64,000 nt of DNA from NCBI RefSeq assembly GCF_040049195.1, contig NZ_JBDZDL010000002.1, one strand, 5' to 3'. This document shows positions 18,901-27,945 of the stretch, in pieces. Numbering within the stretch: position 1 is the stretch's first letter; each line of letters begins with the position of its first letter. The stretch comes from NCEH01 sp040049195. GTDB taxonomy: Bacteria > Pseudomonadota > Alphaproteobacteria > Rhizobiales > Xanthobacteraceae. A program made the translations under genes and the position numbers. A model generated the notes under the pieces. It did no database searches, was not told the DNA's origin, and saw nothing but the letters and a program-made list of their open reading frames with translations.

Positions 18901-20295
18901 ATGTCGCTTGCGACACATGTTCGCCGACGCATCCTTGTGCTGGCCGCTGCCACCGCCCTTAGTGCGACGGCTTGGTCTGCGAATGCGTCCGCCCAGACTC
19001 TCGAAGCCGCTTTGGCTGCCGCCTACATCAACAACCCGACCCTGAATTCACAACGCGCCGGTACACGGGCGATCGACGAAAACGTGCCGCAAGCCCTGTC
19101 GGGCTATCGGCCAAACATTACCGCCGGCGTGAGCGCGGGCAGCGAATATGCGCGCTCCAAGTCGGCGGGTTTGAGCACCTCGGGCAGCCTCGTGCCGCGC
19201 TCTGCCAACCTCACCGTGACGCAGACGATCTTCAACGGCTTTCTCACCGCCAACACGACCCGCAATGCCGAATCGCAGGTGAAGGGCCAGCGCGAGCTGC
19301 TGCGCAACACCGAGCAGAGCGTGCTTCTGAACGGCGTGACCGCGTTCATGGACGTGATCCAGGGCATTGCGCTCCTGGAACTGCAGCAGCAGAACCTCGC
19401 GGCCCTGAACCAGGAACTGCGCGCGACCCGCGACCGCTTCAACGTGGGTGAAGTGACCCGCACGGACGTGGCCCAGGCCGAAGCGCGCGTCGCCAGCGCG
19501 CAATATCAGGTGGCGCAGGCGATCGCGAACCTCTCCTCCTATCGCGCGGTCTATCATCAGGTGATCGGCGTGGAGCCGGGCAAGCTGGTGCCGCCCTCCA
19601 CCGCCGTGGAGCGCCGCCTGCCGGCCAAGCTCGACGCTGTGATCGGCGCCGGACTGACGCAGAATCCGGCGATTCTCGCCTCGCAATTCGCGGTGGATGC
19701 CGCGAACTTCAAGGTCCGCATGGCCGAGGGCGGCCTTGCGCCGAACCTGAACGTGCAGGGGCAGGTGCTGCAATCCTACGACCAGAGCCAGTCCGTGGAC
19801 TCGGCCTTCGGCGCGGCGGTGACGCTGAACCTGTCGGTGCCGATCTATCAGGGCGGCGCGGAATATTCCGCCATCCGGCAGGCCAAGGAATATCTCTCCC
19901 AGGCCCGCATCGAGGTGGATGTGAACCGGGACGCGGTCCGTACCCAAGGGGTGCAATATTGGGGCGCGCTTGAAGCCGCCAAGGCCCAGATCGAAGCAGC
20001 ACAATCGCAGGTCGCCGCCAATACGCTCGCCCTCGAAGGCGTCCGCGAGGAATGGCGCGTGGGCCAGCGCACCACCACCGACGTGCTGAATGCGCAGACC
20101 GACCTGACCAATTCCAAGTCGGCCCTGGTTCAGGCGCAGCGCGACCGGGTTGTCGCCGCCTATTCCCTGGTCTCGGTGATCGGCAAGCTGGATGCGGTCT
20201 CGCTGGGCCTGAAGGTTCCGGTCTACGACCCGAAGGTGCACTATCAGCAGGTTCGCGACAGCTGGTTCGGGCTGCGCACGCCCGACGGAAAATGA
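18901..20295 (+). CDS. tolC: TolC-family outer-membrane efflux protein
   Basis: Outer-membrane channel subunit for type I secretion and drug efflux, 464 aa. A signal peptide ends near residue 31 (ANASAQT). Two repeated coiled-coil/beta halves follow, the second opening near residue 240. Conserved segments include LTVTQTIFNGF, RFNVGEVTRTDVAQAEARV and its partner EWRVGQRTTTDVLNAQTDL. ATG 18901 is preceded by GGGGAGA at 6 bases; the frame is open further upstream without support. The gene order methyltransferase-tolC-popZ-valS is typical of the group. Confidence 0.92.
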   Translation: MSLATHVRRRILVLAAATALSATAWSANASAQTLEAALAAAYINNPTLNSQRAGTRAIDENVPQALSGYRPNITAGVSAGSEYARSKSAGLSTSGSLVPRSANLTVTQTIFNGFLTANTTRNAESQVKGQRELLRNTEQSVLLNGVTAFMDVIQGIALLELQQQNLAALNQELRATRDRFNVGEVTRTDVAQAEARVASAQYQVAQAIANLSSYRAVYHQVIGVEPGKLVPPSTAVERRLPAKLDAVIGAGLTQNPAILASQFAVDAANFKVRMAEGGLAPNLNVQGQVLQSYDQSQSVDSAFGAAVTLNLSVPIYQGGAEYSAIRQAKEYLSQARIEVDVNRDAVRTQGVQYWGALEAAKAQIEAAQSQVAANTLALEGVREEWRVGQRTTTDVLNAQTDLTNSKSALVQAQRDRVVAAYSLVSVIGKLDAVSLGLKVPVYDPKVHYQQVRDSWFGLRTPDGK

Positions 20296-20302
20296 GCCGG
20301 AT

Positions 20303-20328
20303 GCGCCGGCGGACTTGATCGCCGGCGT
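20303..20328. terminator. Hairpin after tolC
   Basis: GCGCCGGCG (20303-20311) pairs with CGCCGGCGT (20320-20328) around an 8-base loop, seven bases after the tolC stop. No T-run follows, so strength is uncertain. Confidence 0.4.
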
Positions 20329-20429
20329 CCGTCGTGATGCCATGTTGAAAAATAGGTGCGATTCTGGCGTCCCTGATCAATCGTAGCGTTGCGCGCGGTT
20401 TGAAGGACGTCTTCGGCCGAGGTCGAGAC

Positions 20430-21374
20430 ATGTCCGCAAACCCGAAGCCGCAAGAGCCTTCCATGGATGAGATCCTGGCCTCCATTCGCCGGATCATCTC
20501 CGACGATGATACGCCCGCCCGGCGCGAGGCCGCGACGCCCGCGAAGGACGTTCCGCCCCGCCGCGGGCTTGGCGACGACACGCGCTTCGCCCCGACCGCC
20601 CGGCCGGAGCCGCCCCGGCGCGGCGAGCCGGCGGTGCGGCCGGAGGCCTTTCGCCAGGACGCCTCCCGCCAAGACGCCTCCCGTTCGGATGTTTCCCGCC
20701 AAGAGGCTGCGCGTCACGAGCCGGTGCGTCACGAACCCACCCGGCCGGACGCGTATCGGCAGGACGCGCGCGGGGAAAATTCCCGGCAGGATGCCTATGG
20801 CGCCGAGAATGCCCGGCCCATGGCAGCCCGCCCGCAGCCGCCCCGGGAAACCGTCGCCGCGCAGGAACGCGCCTCGCGTGATTCCGTGGATCGCGATCCC
20901 TTTGCCGAGCCGGTATCACTTGGCCTCGACCGCTACGACGATCCGGCCAGCGGTTGGGATGAGACCGGTGGCGCGGCCTCCATGCCGTATCGCGAGGATG
21001 AGGACATGGCAGATTATCCCGCTTCCGGTGCCGCCCCGCGGGCGCCCGTCTCCCAGCCGGCACAGCCCGCACCTGCGCGGGCCGACGGCGTGACCCGTCC
21101 GGCCGCCCCGCGCGCGGCGGATGGAGCGGCGCGCCCGTTCGGCGACGCCCCGCGCCGCAAGGATCTGCTTTCCCCGGCTGTTGATGCGGCGGTGGCGGCG
21201 GCTTTCGAATCTCTCGGTGACATGGTGCTGCCGACCCACGAGCGCACGGTCGAGGATCTGGTGAAGGAGATCCTGCGGCCGATGCTGAAGGAATGGCTGG
21301 ATGCCAACCTTCCAGACATCGTCGAGCGCCTCGTGCGCGCGGAAATCGAGCGGGTGTCGCGCACCGCGCGCTGA
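20430..21374 (+). CDS. popZ: PopZ-family (DUF2497) polar organising protein
   Basis: 314 aa. Three regions fit PopZ: a short N-terminal helix (EPSMDEILASIRRIISDDD, about residues 10-28), a long charged disordered linker (about 30-245), and a C-terminal helical oligomerisation region (about 250-314) with VEDLVKEILRPMLKEWLDANLP. PopZ assembles a polar matrix that captures ParB and cell-cycle factors. The linker is unusually rich in R/Q/D/E/H repeats such as RQDASRQDAS and RHEPVRHEPT. ATG 20430 has a GAGG site; the TTG at 20400 does not. It sits directly before valS. Confidence 0.88.
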   Translation: MSANPKPQEPSMDEILASIRRIISDDDTPARREAATPAKDVPPRRGLGDDTRFAPTARPEPPRRGEPAVRPEAFRQDASRQDASRSDVSRQEAARHEPVRHEPTRPDAYRQDARGENSRQDAYGAENARPMAARPQPPRETVAAQERASRDSVDRDPFAEPVSLGLDRYDDPASGWDETGGAASMPYREDEDMADYPASGAAPRAPVSQPAQPAPARADGVTRPAAPRAADGAARPFGDAPRRKDLLSPAVDAAVAAAFESLGDMVLPTHERTVEDLVKEILRPMLKEWLDANLPDIVERLVRAEIERVSRTAR

Positions 21375-21500
21375 CCCTTTCGCACCCCCGGAATTGCCCC
21401 TTGTGCGGCGGCCCCGTTGACGGCGGGGCCGCCGTACGGCTTTAAGGCGCACGTCTAAAGATCACGATGCCGGGCGCGGCGCGCCCGTGGAGCTTTGCGC

Positions 21501-24287
21501 ATGCTGGAAAAAGTGTTCGACCCCGCCGCCGTGGAAACGCGCATCTCGGCCGCCTGGGAAGAGGCGCAAGCGTTCCGGTGCGGGCGACCCGAGCGCAAGG
21601 ACGCGCCCGGCTTTTCCATCGTCATTCCCCCGCCGAACGTCACCGGCTCGCTGCACATGGGCCACGCGCTCAACAACACGCTGCAGGATGTGCTGGCGCG
21701 CTACGAGCGCATGCGCGGCAAGGACGTGCTCTGGCAGCCGGGCACCGACCATGCCGGCATCGCCACCCAGATGGTGGTGGAGCGCCAGCTCGCCCAGCGC
21801 CAGGAGCCGGGCCGCCGCGAGATGGGCCGCGCCGCCTTCATCGAGCGCGTGTGGGCCTGGAAGGAAGAATCCGGCGGCACCATCGTCAACCAGCTGAAGC
21901 GCCTCGGCGCCTCCTGCGACTGGTCGCGCGAACGCTTTACCATGGACGAGGGGCTCTCCCGCGCCGTGCTGAAGGTGTTCGTGGAGCTGCACCGCGCGGG
22001 CCTGATTTACAAGGACAAGCGCCTCGTCAATTGGGACCCCAAGCTCGTCACGGCGATTTCGGACCTGGAGGTTCAGCCGGTCGAGACCAAAGGCAACCTC
22101 TGGCACCTGCGCTATCCGGTGGAGGGGGAGGACGGCCGTTTCATCGTGGTCGCCACCACACGCCCCGAGACCATGCTGGGCGACACGGCGGTCGCGGTGC
22201 ATCCCGAGGACGAGCGCTATGCCGACCTCGTCGGCAAGTTCGTCATCCTGCCGCTGGTCGGTCGGCGCATTCCCATCGTGGCGGATGAGTATTCCGATCC
22301 GGAAAAGGGCTCCGGCGCGGTGAAGATCACGCCGGCGCACGATTTCAACGATTTCGAGGTGGGCCGCCGGCATCATCTGCCGATGATCAATATCCTGGAC
22401 GCCGAGGCGCGCATCGACGTGTCGGGCATCCAGGATGATTTCGCCGCCCGCCGCGAGGCCTATGTGGACGATCCCGATTTCGGCGGCGTGCTCACCCTGC
22501 TGAACGGCACAGACCGCTTCGTCGCGCGCAAGCAGATCGTCGAGCTTCTGACCAATCTGGAGTTGCTGGAAAAGGTGGAGCCGCATCCGCACGTGGTGCC
22601 GCACGGCGACCGCTCGGGCGTGGTGATCGAGCCGTGGCTCACCGACCAATGGTATGTGGACGCCAAGACCCTGGCCCAGCCGGCGCTCGCCGCCGTGCGC
22701 GAAGGGCGCACCGGCTTCGTGCCGAAGAATTGGGAAAAGACCTATTTCGAATGGCTGGAGAACATCCAGCCCTGGTGCGTCTCGCGCCAGCTCTGGTGGG
22801 GCCACCAGATTCCGGCGTGGTACGACCCGTTCGGCAATGTGTTCGTGGAACTGGACGAAGACCGGGCGTTTGAAGCCGCGCTGGCCAAGAACGTGGCCGC
22901 CGAAAACCTCACCGGCGAAGAAGCTCAGGCGCTGATCGACGACGCGGAGAAGCGCGCCGCCTTCCTGACCCGCGACGAGGACGTGCTGGACACCTGGTTC
23001 TCCTCCGCGCTCTGGCCCTTCTCCACCATGGGCTGGCCGGACGAGACGCCGGAGCTTGCCAAATTCTACCCGACCTCGGTCCTGGTGACGGGCTTCGACA
23101 TCATCTTCTTCTGGGTCGCCCGGATGATGATGATGGGCCTGCATTTCATGCCCGACGTGCCGTTCAAGGACATCTATATCCACGCCCTCGTCCGCGACGA
23201 GAAGGGCGCGAAGATGTCGAAGTCCAAGGGCAACGTGATCGACCCGTTGGACCTCATTGACCAGTACGGCGCCGATGCCCTGCGCTTCACGCTCGCCGCC
23301 ATGGCCGCCCAGGGACGCGACATCAAGCTGGCCACCTCGCGCGTCGAGGGCTACCGCAATTTCGCAACCAAGCTGTGGAACGCGGTGCGCTTCGCCCAGA
23401 TGAACGGCTGCGAGCGGGTGGAAGGGTTCGATCCCGCGAAGGTGGATGGCACGCTCAACCGCTGGATCATCGGCGAAGCGGCGCGCGCCACGGCCGAGCT
23501 TGAGGCGGCGCTCGCCGCCTATCGCTTCAACGATGCCGCCGGCGCGGTCTATCGCTTCATCTGGAACGTGTTCTGCGACTGGCACCTGGAACTGGCCAAG
23601 CCGGTCCTCGCCGGCCCCGACGGGGCGGGCAAGAGCGAGACCCGCGCCACCACGGCCTTCGTGCTCGATGTGGCGCTGAAGCTCCTGCATCCCTTCATGC
23701 CCTTCCTCACCGAGGAATTGTGGGCGCGTACGGGCGAGCAGGGGCCGGCGCGCGAAGGGCTGCTCGCCCTTGCCCCCTGGCCCGACCTCTCCGGCCTGGA
23801 AGCGCCCGATGCTGAGGCCGAGGTGGGCTGGGCGGTGGATCTCATCACCGAGGTGCGCTCCGTGCGCGCCGAGATGAACGTGCCCGCGGGCGCGCAGGTG
23901 CCGCTGGTGCTGGTGGAAGCCTCCGCCGCCACACAAATGCGCGCCAAGGTGTGGGACGACGCCATCCGCCGGCTGGCGCGGCTCTCCGACATCACGTTCG
24001 CCGACGCCATGCCGGGCGAGTCCGTGCAGATGGTGGTGCGCGGGGAAGTGGCCGCCTTGCCGCTCGCCGGTATCGTCGATCTCGCCGAAGAGCTGACCCG
24101 TCTGCGCAAGGAAGACGGCAAGCTGGACCAGGAAGTGGCCCGGATCGACGGCAAGCTCTCGAACGCCTCGTTCGTCGCGCGGGCGCCCGAGGAGGTGGTC
24201 GAGGCCGAGCGCGAGAAGCGCGAGGAATATCTGGCGCGCAAGGCGAAGGTTCTCTCCGCCATCGCGCAATTGTCGCGCACCGCCTGA
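21501..24287 (+). CDS. valS: Valine--tRNA ligase
   Basis: Class I aminoacyl-tRNA synthetase of 928 aa charging tRNA-Val. The HIGH motif appears as GSLHMGHA near residue 48 and KMSKS as GAKMSKSKGN near residue 574. An editing domain (RPETMLGDTAVAV) and a C-terminal coiled-coil arm (about 860-928) are present. ATG 21501 follows GGAG by 8 bases, which rules out the TTG two codons upstream. A large inverted repeat follows the gene. Confidence 0.97.
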   Translation: MLEKVFDPAAVETRISAAWEEAQAFRCGRPERKDAPGFSIVIPPPNVTGSLHMGHALNNTLQDVLARYERMRGKDVLWQPGTDHAGIATQMVVERQLAQRQEPGRREMGRAAFIERVWAWKEESGGTIVNQLKRLGASCDWSRERFTMDEGLSRAVLKVFVELHRAGLIYKDKRLVNWDPKLVTAISDLEVQPVETKGNLWHLRYPVEGEDGRFIVVATTRPETMLGDTAVAVHPEDERYADLVGKFVILPLVGRRIPIVADEYSDPEKGSGAVKITPAHDFNDFEVGRRHHLPMINILDAEARIDVSGIQDDFAARREAYVDDPDFGGVLTLLNGTDRFVARKQIVELLTNLELLEKVEPHPHVVPHGDRSGVVIEPWLTDQWYVDAKTLAQPALAAVREGRTGFVPKNWEKTYFEWLENIQPWCVSRQLWWGHQIPAWYDPFGNVFVELDEDRAFEAALAKNVAAENLTGEEAQALIDDAEKRAAFLTRDEDVLDTWFSSALWPFSTMGWPDETPELAKFYPTSVLVTGFDIIFFWVARMMMMGLHFMPDVPFKDIYIHALVRDEKGAKMSKSKGNVIDPLDLIDQYGADALRFTLAAMAAQGRDIKLATSRVEGYRNFATKLWNAVRFAQMNGCERVEGFDPAKVDGTLNRWIIGEAARATAELEAALAAYRFNDAAGAVYRFIWNVFCDWHLELAKPVLAGPDGAGKSETRATTAFVLDVALKLLHPFMPFLTEELWARTGEQGPAREGLLALAPWPDLSGLEAPDAEAEVGWAVDLITEVRSVRAEMNVPAGAQVPLVLVEASAATQMRAKVWDDAIRRLARLSDITFADAMPGESVQMVVRGEVAALPLAGIVDLAEELTRLRKEDGKLDQEVARIDGKLSNASFVARAPEEVVEAEREKREEYLARKAKVLSAIAQLSRTA

Positions 24288-24291
24288 GCCA

Positions 24292-24322
24292 AGTTCCGGC
24301 CCGGCGCACCCGGGCCGGAACT
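24292..24322 (+). terminator. Perfect 13-bp inverted repeat after valS
   Basis: AGTTCCGGCCCGG (24292-24304) pairs perfectly with CCGGGCCGGAACT (24310-24322) around a 5-base loop, starting five bases after the valS stop. There is no T-run. It is the likely 3' end of the valS transcript. Confidence 0.6.
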
Positions 24323-24676
24323 GTGACAGCCAAGCAACACTCAGAAGCATTCAAACCGCCAATCGCGCACGCGGCACATTGCGCCGTGAAGCCGCCACAA
24401 AACGGCGTGTAATCGAACGCCTGCACGTGGCGCGTTCAGTTGCTTGGAAAGTCTTCCCGGCTGCCACGTCGAGGGTGATCCCGGATGACAGGGCATAAGG
24501 CCGTCTGCGGTCTATCGATTGCGGCAGAAGCGCAGGGGCGCCCAGGAGAATCCTCGGCTTGGCCTTGGCTCGGCCCCGATCTCGCCCCCACGTCATGGCA
24601 CCTTTCCTCAATCATGGTTAGCAAGAGCCGCTCCCTGCTGAAGCGTCGCGCGTCCCACATGGGGCGCGGCGGTTGC
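24323..24676. other. Stretch between valS terminator and exoR start
   Basis: About 354 bases. The exoR frame is open from 24485 but the upstream part reads as non-conserved sequence without a ribosome site. It presumably holds the exoR promoter and leader; I could not identify a defined promoter or RNA. Confidence 0.4.
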
Positions 24677-25549
24677 ATGTTCCGGCCCGCGAAACGGCCC
24701 TATCGGGAGACGTTCGCGGCCGCGCTGATGCTGTGCGGCGTGCTGGCGAGCCCCGCGCTCGCGTTCGATGGCAATGCCCAGTCCGATCACACCGTGCCCG
24801 AGCAATTGACCCCGCCGGCCGATGTGCCCGGCACCCCCGGCGTGCGGCCGGTGGACGAGGCGTTCCGCTCCGGGGCGCAGGCACTGCGGCTCGGCCAGAC
24901 GGCCAAGGGCGTCGATGCGCTGCGCTATGCCGCCGACCAGGGGCACCCCGCCGCCCAATGGAAGCTCGGCCGCATGTATGCCGACGGTGACGGCGTGAAG
25001 CGCGACGACATCAAGGCGTTCGAATATTTCAGCCGGGTCGCCAACAGCCATGCCGAGGATTATCCCGGCACCGCCCAGGCCCGGTTCGTGGCGAGCGCGT
25101 TCGTGGCGCTCGGCAGCTATTATCTCCAGGGCATTCCCAATTCCTCGGTGCGCCGGGACCCTGGGCGTGCCCGTGACATGTATTCCTATGCCGCATCCTA
25201 TTTCGGGGATTCGGAAGCCCAGTATCGGCTCGGCAAGATGTATCTGGACGGCGTTGGTGCGCCGCGCGATCCGCGCCAGGCCGCCCGCTGGCTCATCCTG
25301 TCATCCCAGAAGGGGCAATATGAAGCCCAGGCGCTGCTCGGCAACATGCTGTTCCGGGGCGATGAGGGCATCAGCCGGCAGGGCGCCCGCGGCCTGATGT
25401 GGCTGACCCTTGCCCGCGATGGCGCCGCCGCCCCGCAGGACAAATGGGTGGTCGAACTCTATGAAGACGCCTTCGCCGAGGCGACGCCCGAGGAGCGCGA
25501 GCAGGCGCTGCAATATCTCGAGCAATGGCTGAAGACCGCGCAGCGCTGA
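24677..25549 (+). CDS. exoR: ExoR-like periplasmic regulator with Sel1 repeats
   Basis: 290 aa from ATG 24677, which gives a normal signal peptide (FAAALMLCGVLASPALAFDG). Sel1-like repeats follow, e.g. GHPAAQWKLGRMYADGDGV and SEAQYRLGKMYLDGVGAPRD. In rhizobia ExoR is a periplasmic inhibitor of the ChvG(ExoS)/ChvI two-component system, controlling exopolysaccharide, motility and acid response. Upstream ATGs at 24614 and 24659 would add a basic leader and lack ribosome sites, so the start is uncertain. An exopolysaccharide acetylation cassette lies 1 kb downstream. Confidence 0.83.
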   Translation: MFRPAKRPYRETFAAALMLCGVLASPALAFDGNAQSDHTVPEQLTPPADVPGTPGVRPVDEAFRSGAQALRLGQTAKGVDALRYAADQGHPAAQWKLGRMYADGDGVKRDDIKAFEYFSRVANSHAEDYPGTAQARFVASAFVALGSYYLQGIPNSSVRRDPGRARDMYSYAASYFGDSEAQYRLGKMYLDGVGAPRDPRQAARWLILSSQKGQYEAQALLGNMLFRGDEGISRQGARGLMWLTLARDGAAAPQDKWVVELYEDAFAEATPEEREQALQYLEQWLKTAQR

Positions 25550-25616
25550 TCGCGGCGGTTCGAGGAGCGGGCAGGGCGGTTTCGCCCCGGCTCCCGGCCC
25601 GCAGCCTGCGGCGCTG

Positions 25617-26405
25617 TCAGGCCGCGATCTTGAGATCCACCCAAACCGGCACGTGATCGGACGGCTTTTCCCAGGCCCGCACATGCTTGTCGATGCCGGC
25701 GGCGAGCAGCTTGTCGGCCGCCTGGGGCGACAGCAGCAGATGATCGATGCGGATGCCGAGGTCCCGCTGGAAGGCGCCGGCCTGATAATCCCAGAAGCTG
25801 TAGAGCTTGGCGGAATCCGAGGTGGCCCGTACCGCATCCACCAGCCCAAGGTGGATGAGTGCGCGAAACGCCTCGCGCGTCGGTGGCAGGAACAGGGCGT
25901 CATTGACCCAGGCGGCCGGGTCCGCCGCGTCGGCCTCGCTTGGAATCACATTGAAATCGCCGCACAGCAGCAGCGGCTCCTCCAGGGCGAGCCGGTCGGC
26001 TGCAAACGCGTGCAGGCGCTCCATGAAGTTGAGCTTGTAGGGATATTTCTCGGTGCCGACCGGGTTGCCGTTGGGCAGATAGATGCAGCACACGCGCACG
26101 GCGCCGCCTTTGGTGGAGACCACGGCTTCGATGAAGCGGGCCTGCACATCCTCGTGATTGCCCGCGAGCCCGTGGGTCACGTCCTCGAGCGGCAGCTTGG
26201 AGAGCATGGCCACGCCATTGAAGGTCTTTTGCCCGTGCACGGAGACGTTATAGCCGAGCGCCTCGAACGGCTCGCGCGGGAAGGCCTCGGTCTGGCACTT
26301 GATCTCCTGAAGGCAGACGACATCCGGCTGCGCCTCGCTGAGCCAGCGCACCGCATGGTCGAGACGCTGGCGGATGGAATTGATGTTCCAGGTGGCGATA
26401 CGCAT
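25617..26405 (-). CDS. xthA: Exodeoxyribonuclease III
   Basis: 262 aa Mg-dependent AP endonuclease/3'-5' exonuclease for base-excision repair. It has the EEP-fold residues in order: TWNINSIRQR, CLQEIKCQ (metal Glu), YLPNGNP, GDFNVIPSEAD (Asp and Asn of the active site), IDHLL and the terminal SDHVPV (Asp-His pair). Length is normal. It converges with exoR and diverges from the MBOAT gene. Confidence 0.95.
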   Translation of the reverse strand: MRIATWNINSIRQRLDHAVRWLSEAQPDVVCLQEIKCQTEAFPREPFEALGYNVSVHGQKTFNGVAMLSKLPLEDVTHGLAGNHEDVQARFIEAVVSTKGGAVRVCCIYLPNGNPVGTEKYPYKLNFMERLHAFAADRLALEEPLLLCGDFNVIPSEADAADPAAWVNDALFLPPTREAFRALIHLGLVDAVRATSDSAKLYSFWDYQAGAFQRDLGIRIDHLLLSPQAADKLLAAGIDKHVRAWEKPSDHVPVWVDLKIAA

Positions 26406-26535
26406 CGGTCACACTCCCGAGAGAATAGGCAGGATAGTGCAGAGCTGCCGTCGCGCAAACCAGGATTGAGGCTTGCCTGACGGGCGAAAGGATGCCATTT
26501 CGGACCTCTTCTCGTGACCCGCCGGCCCCGATCGT

Positions 26536-27942
26536 ATGACCTTCGCATCCATTCAGTTTCTATTCTATTTTCTCCCGCTCTTTCTGCTGCTGTATTTTTC
26601 GGCGAAGCAGATTAAGACGAAGAATTTCATTTTCGTCGTCTTCTCGCTCATCTTCTATTCGGTCGGCTACACGCCGCACCTTTTGATTCTGCTGTTTTCA
26701 ATCACCGTGAATTATTATGTCGCCTTGGCAGTTGATCGCAACGGGGGCGAGCGCCGCAAGCGGTTCCTCATTCTTGGCGTGGTGTTCAACGTCCTGATGC
26801 TTGGATTTTTCAAGTATACCGGCTTCTTGATCGAGAACCTTGATTTCCTTCTGCATCCGCTCGGCATCTATATCGTCAATCCGAATATTTCCCTACCTCT
26901 CGGCATCTCGTTCTATTCATTCCACGCCATTTCCTACATCGCGGATATCTACAAGGGTCGCGTGCGCGCCAATCGCAACCCGTGGGAATTCGTTCTCTAC
27001 ATGACCATGTTCCCGCAATTGGTCGCGGGTCCGATCGTGCGGTATTCGCTGGTCGCGCACCAATTGTCGGATCGGCGCACCACCTGGGGCCGCTTCTCGG
27101 CGGGCGCGCGGCTGTTCGCGCTCGGCCTTGCCTGGAAGGTGCTGATCGCCGACGAAGTGGCGCGCATGGTGGATGCCGTGTTCGACGGCACCTCCAACCC
27201 GACGCTCCTTGAGGCGTGGACCGGCGTCTATGCCTACGCGATCCAGATCTATTTCGATTTCGGCGGCTATTCCGCCATGGCGGTGGGCCTCGGCGTGATG
27301 GTGGGCTTCACGCTGCCGCGCAACTTCCGCATTCCCTACGCGGCGCTGAGCATTACCGACTTCTGGCGCCGCTGGCACATGAGCCTGTCGTCCTGGCTGC
27401 GCGATTACGTCTACATCACGCTCGGCGGCAATCGGCGCGGCGTGGGGCGCACTTATGCCAATCTCTGGGCGGTGTTCCTGCTCTGCGGCCTGTGGCACGG
27501 GGCGAGCTGGAATTTCGTGATATGGGGCGCCCATCACGGCGCCTTCCTGGTGATCGAGCGCGCCGGGCTCGGCAAGGTGCTCAAGCGCATGCCGGCGGCG
27601 TTCGCCCACATCTACACGCTGCTGGCGGTGTTCCTGGGCTGGGTCTGGTTCCGTGCCGAGACCTTCGAAGGCGCCATCGCCATGTTCCAGGGCCTGTTCG
27701 GCTTCAACGGCGTGGGCGGATACAGCGTGGCGTTCGGCTTCGGGCTATACCCGCTGTCCATCGCCGCTTTGGTCGTGGGCGGTATCATCGGCCTGTGGAA
27801 ATGGCCGCGCATTCGCTGGTCGCCCGCCATGAAGCCCCTGCTCGCGGTGGGCGATTACGTGATGATCGCGCTTCTGATGCTCTTTAGCGTGGTGTGGATC
27901 GGTGGCGGAATGGGCACGCCGTTCCTCTATTATCGGTTCTGA
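26536..27942 (+). CDS. MBOAT-family O-acyltransferase (AlgI-like)
   Basis: Integral membrane acyltransferase of 468 aa that moves acetyl groups across the inner membrane for polysaccharide O-acetylation. About 10-12 membrane segments, SLPLGISFYSFHAISYIADIY, FPQLVAGPIVRY, ITDFWRRWHMSLSSWLRDYV and the active-site His region CGLWHGASWNFVIWGAHHG match AlgI/PatA. The first ~170 bases are clearly AT-richer than the rest. It forms an operon with the AlgJ-like gene 3 bases downstream. The polymer is unknown; no glycosyltransferases are in view. Confidence 0.9.
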   Translation: MTFASIQFLFYFLPLFLLLYFSAKQIKTKNFIFVVFSLIFYSVGYTPHLLILLFSITVNYYVALAVDRNGGERRKRFLILGVVFNVLMLGFFKYTGFLIENLDFLLHPLGIYIVNPNISLPLGISFYSFHAISYIADIYKGRVRANRNPWEFVLYMTMFPQLVAGPIVRYSLVAHQLSDRRTTWGRFSAGARLFALGLAWKVLIADEVARMVDAVFDGTSNPTLLEAWTGVYAYAIQIYFDFGGYSAMAVGLGVMVGFTLPRNFRIPYAALSITDFWRRWHMSLSSWLRDYVYITLGGNRRGVGRTYANLWAVFLLCGLWHGASWNFVIWGAHHGAFLVIERAGLGKVLKRMPAAFAHIYTLLAVFLGWVWFRAETFEGAIAMFQGLFGFNGVGGYSVAFGFGLYPLSIAALVVGGIIGLWKWPRIRWSPAMKPLLAVGDYVMIALLMLFSVVWIGGGMGTPFLYYRF

Positions 27943-27945
27943 GGC

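Noticed and set aside
21462..24350. A 962-codon open frame on the minus strand opposite valS
   Set aside because: Composition is His/Arg/Gly-rich low-quality sequence typical of the antisense of G+C-rich genes, and the plus strand encodes an unmistakable ValS.
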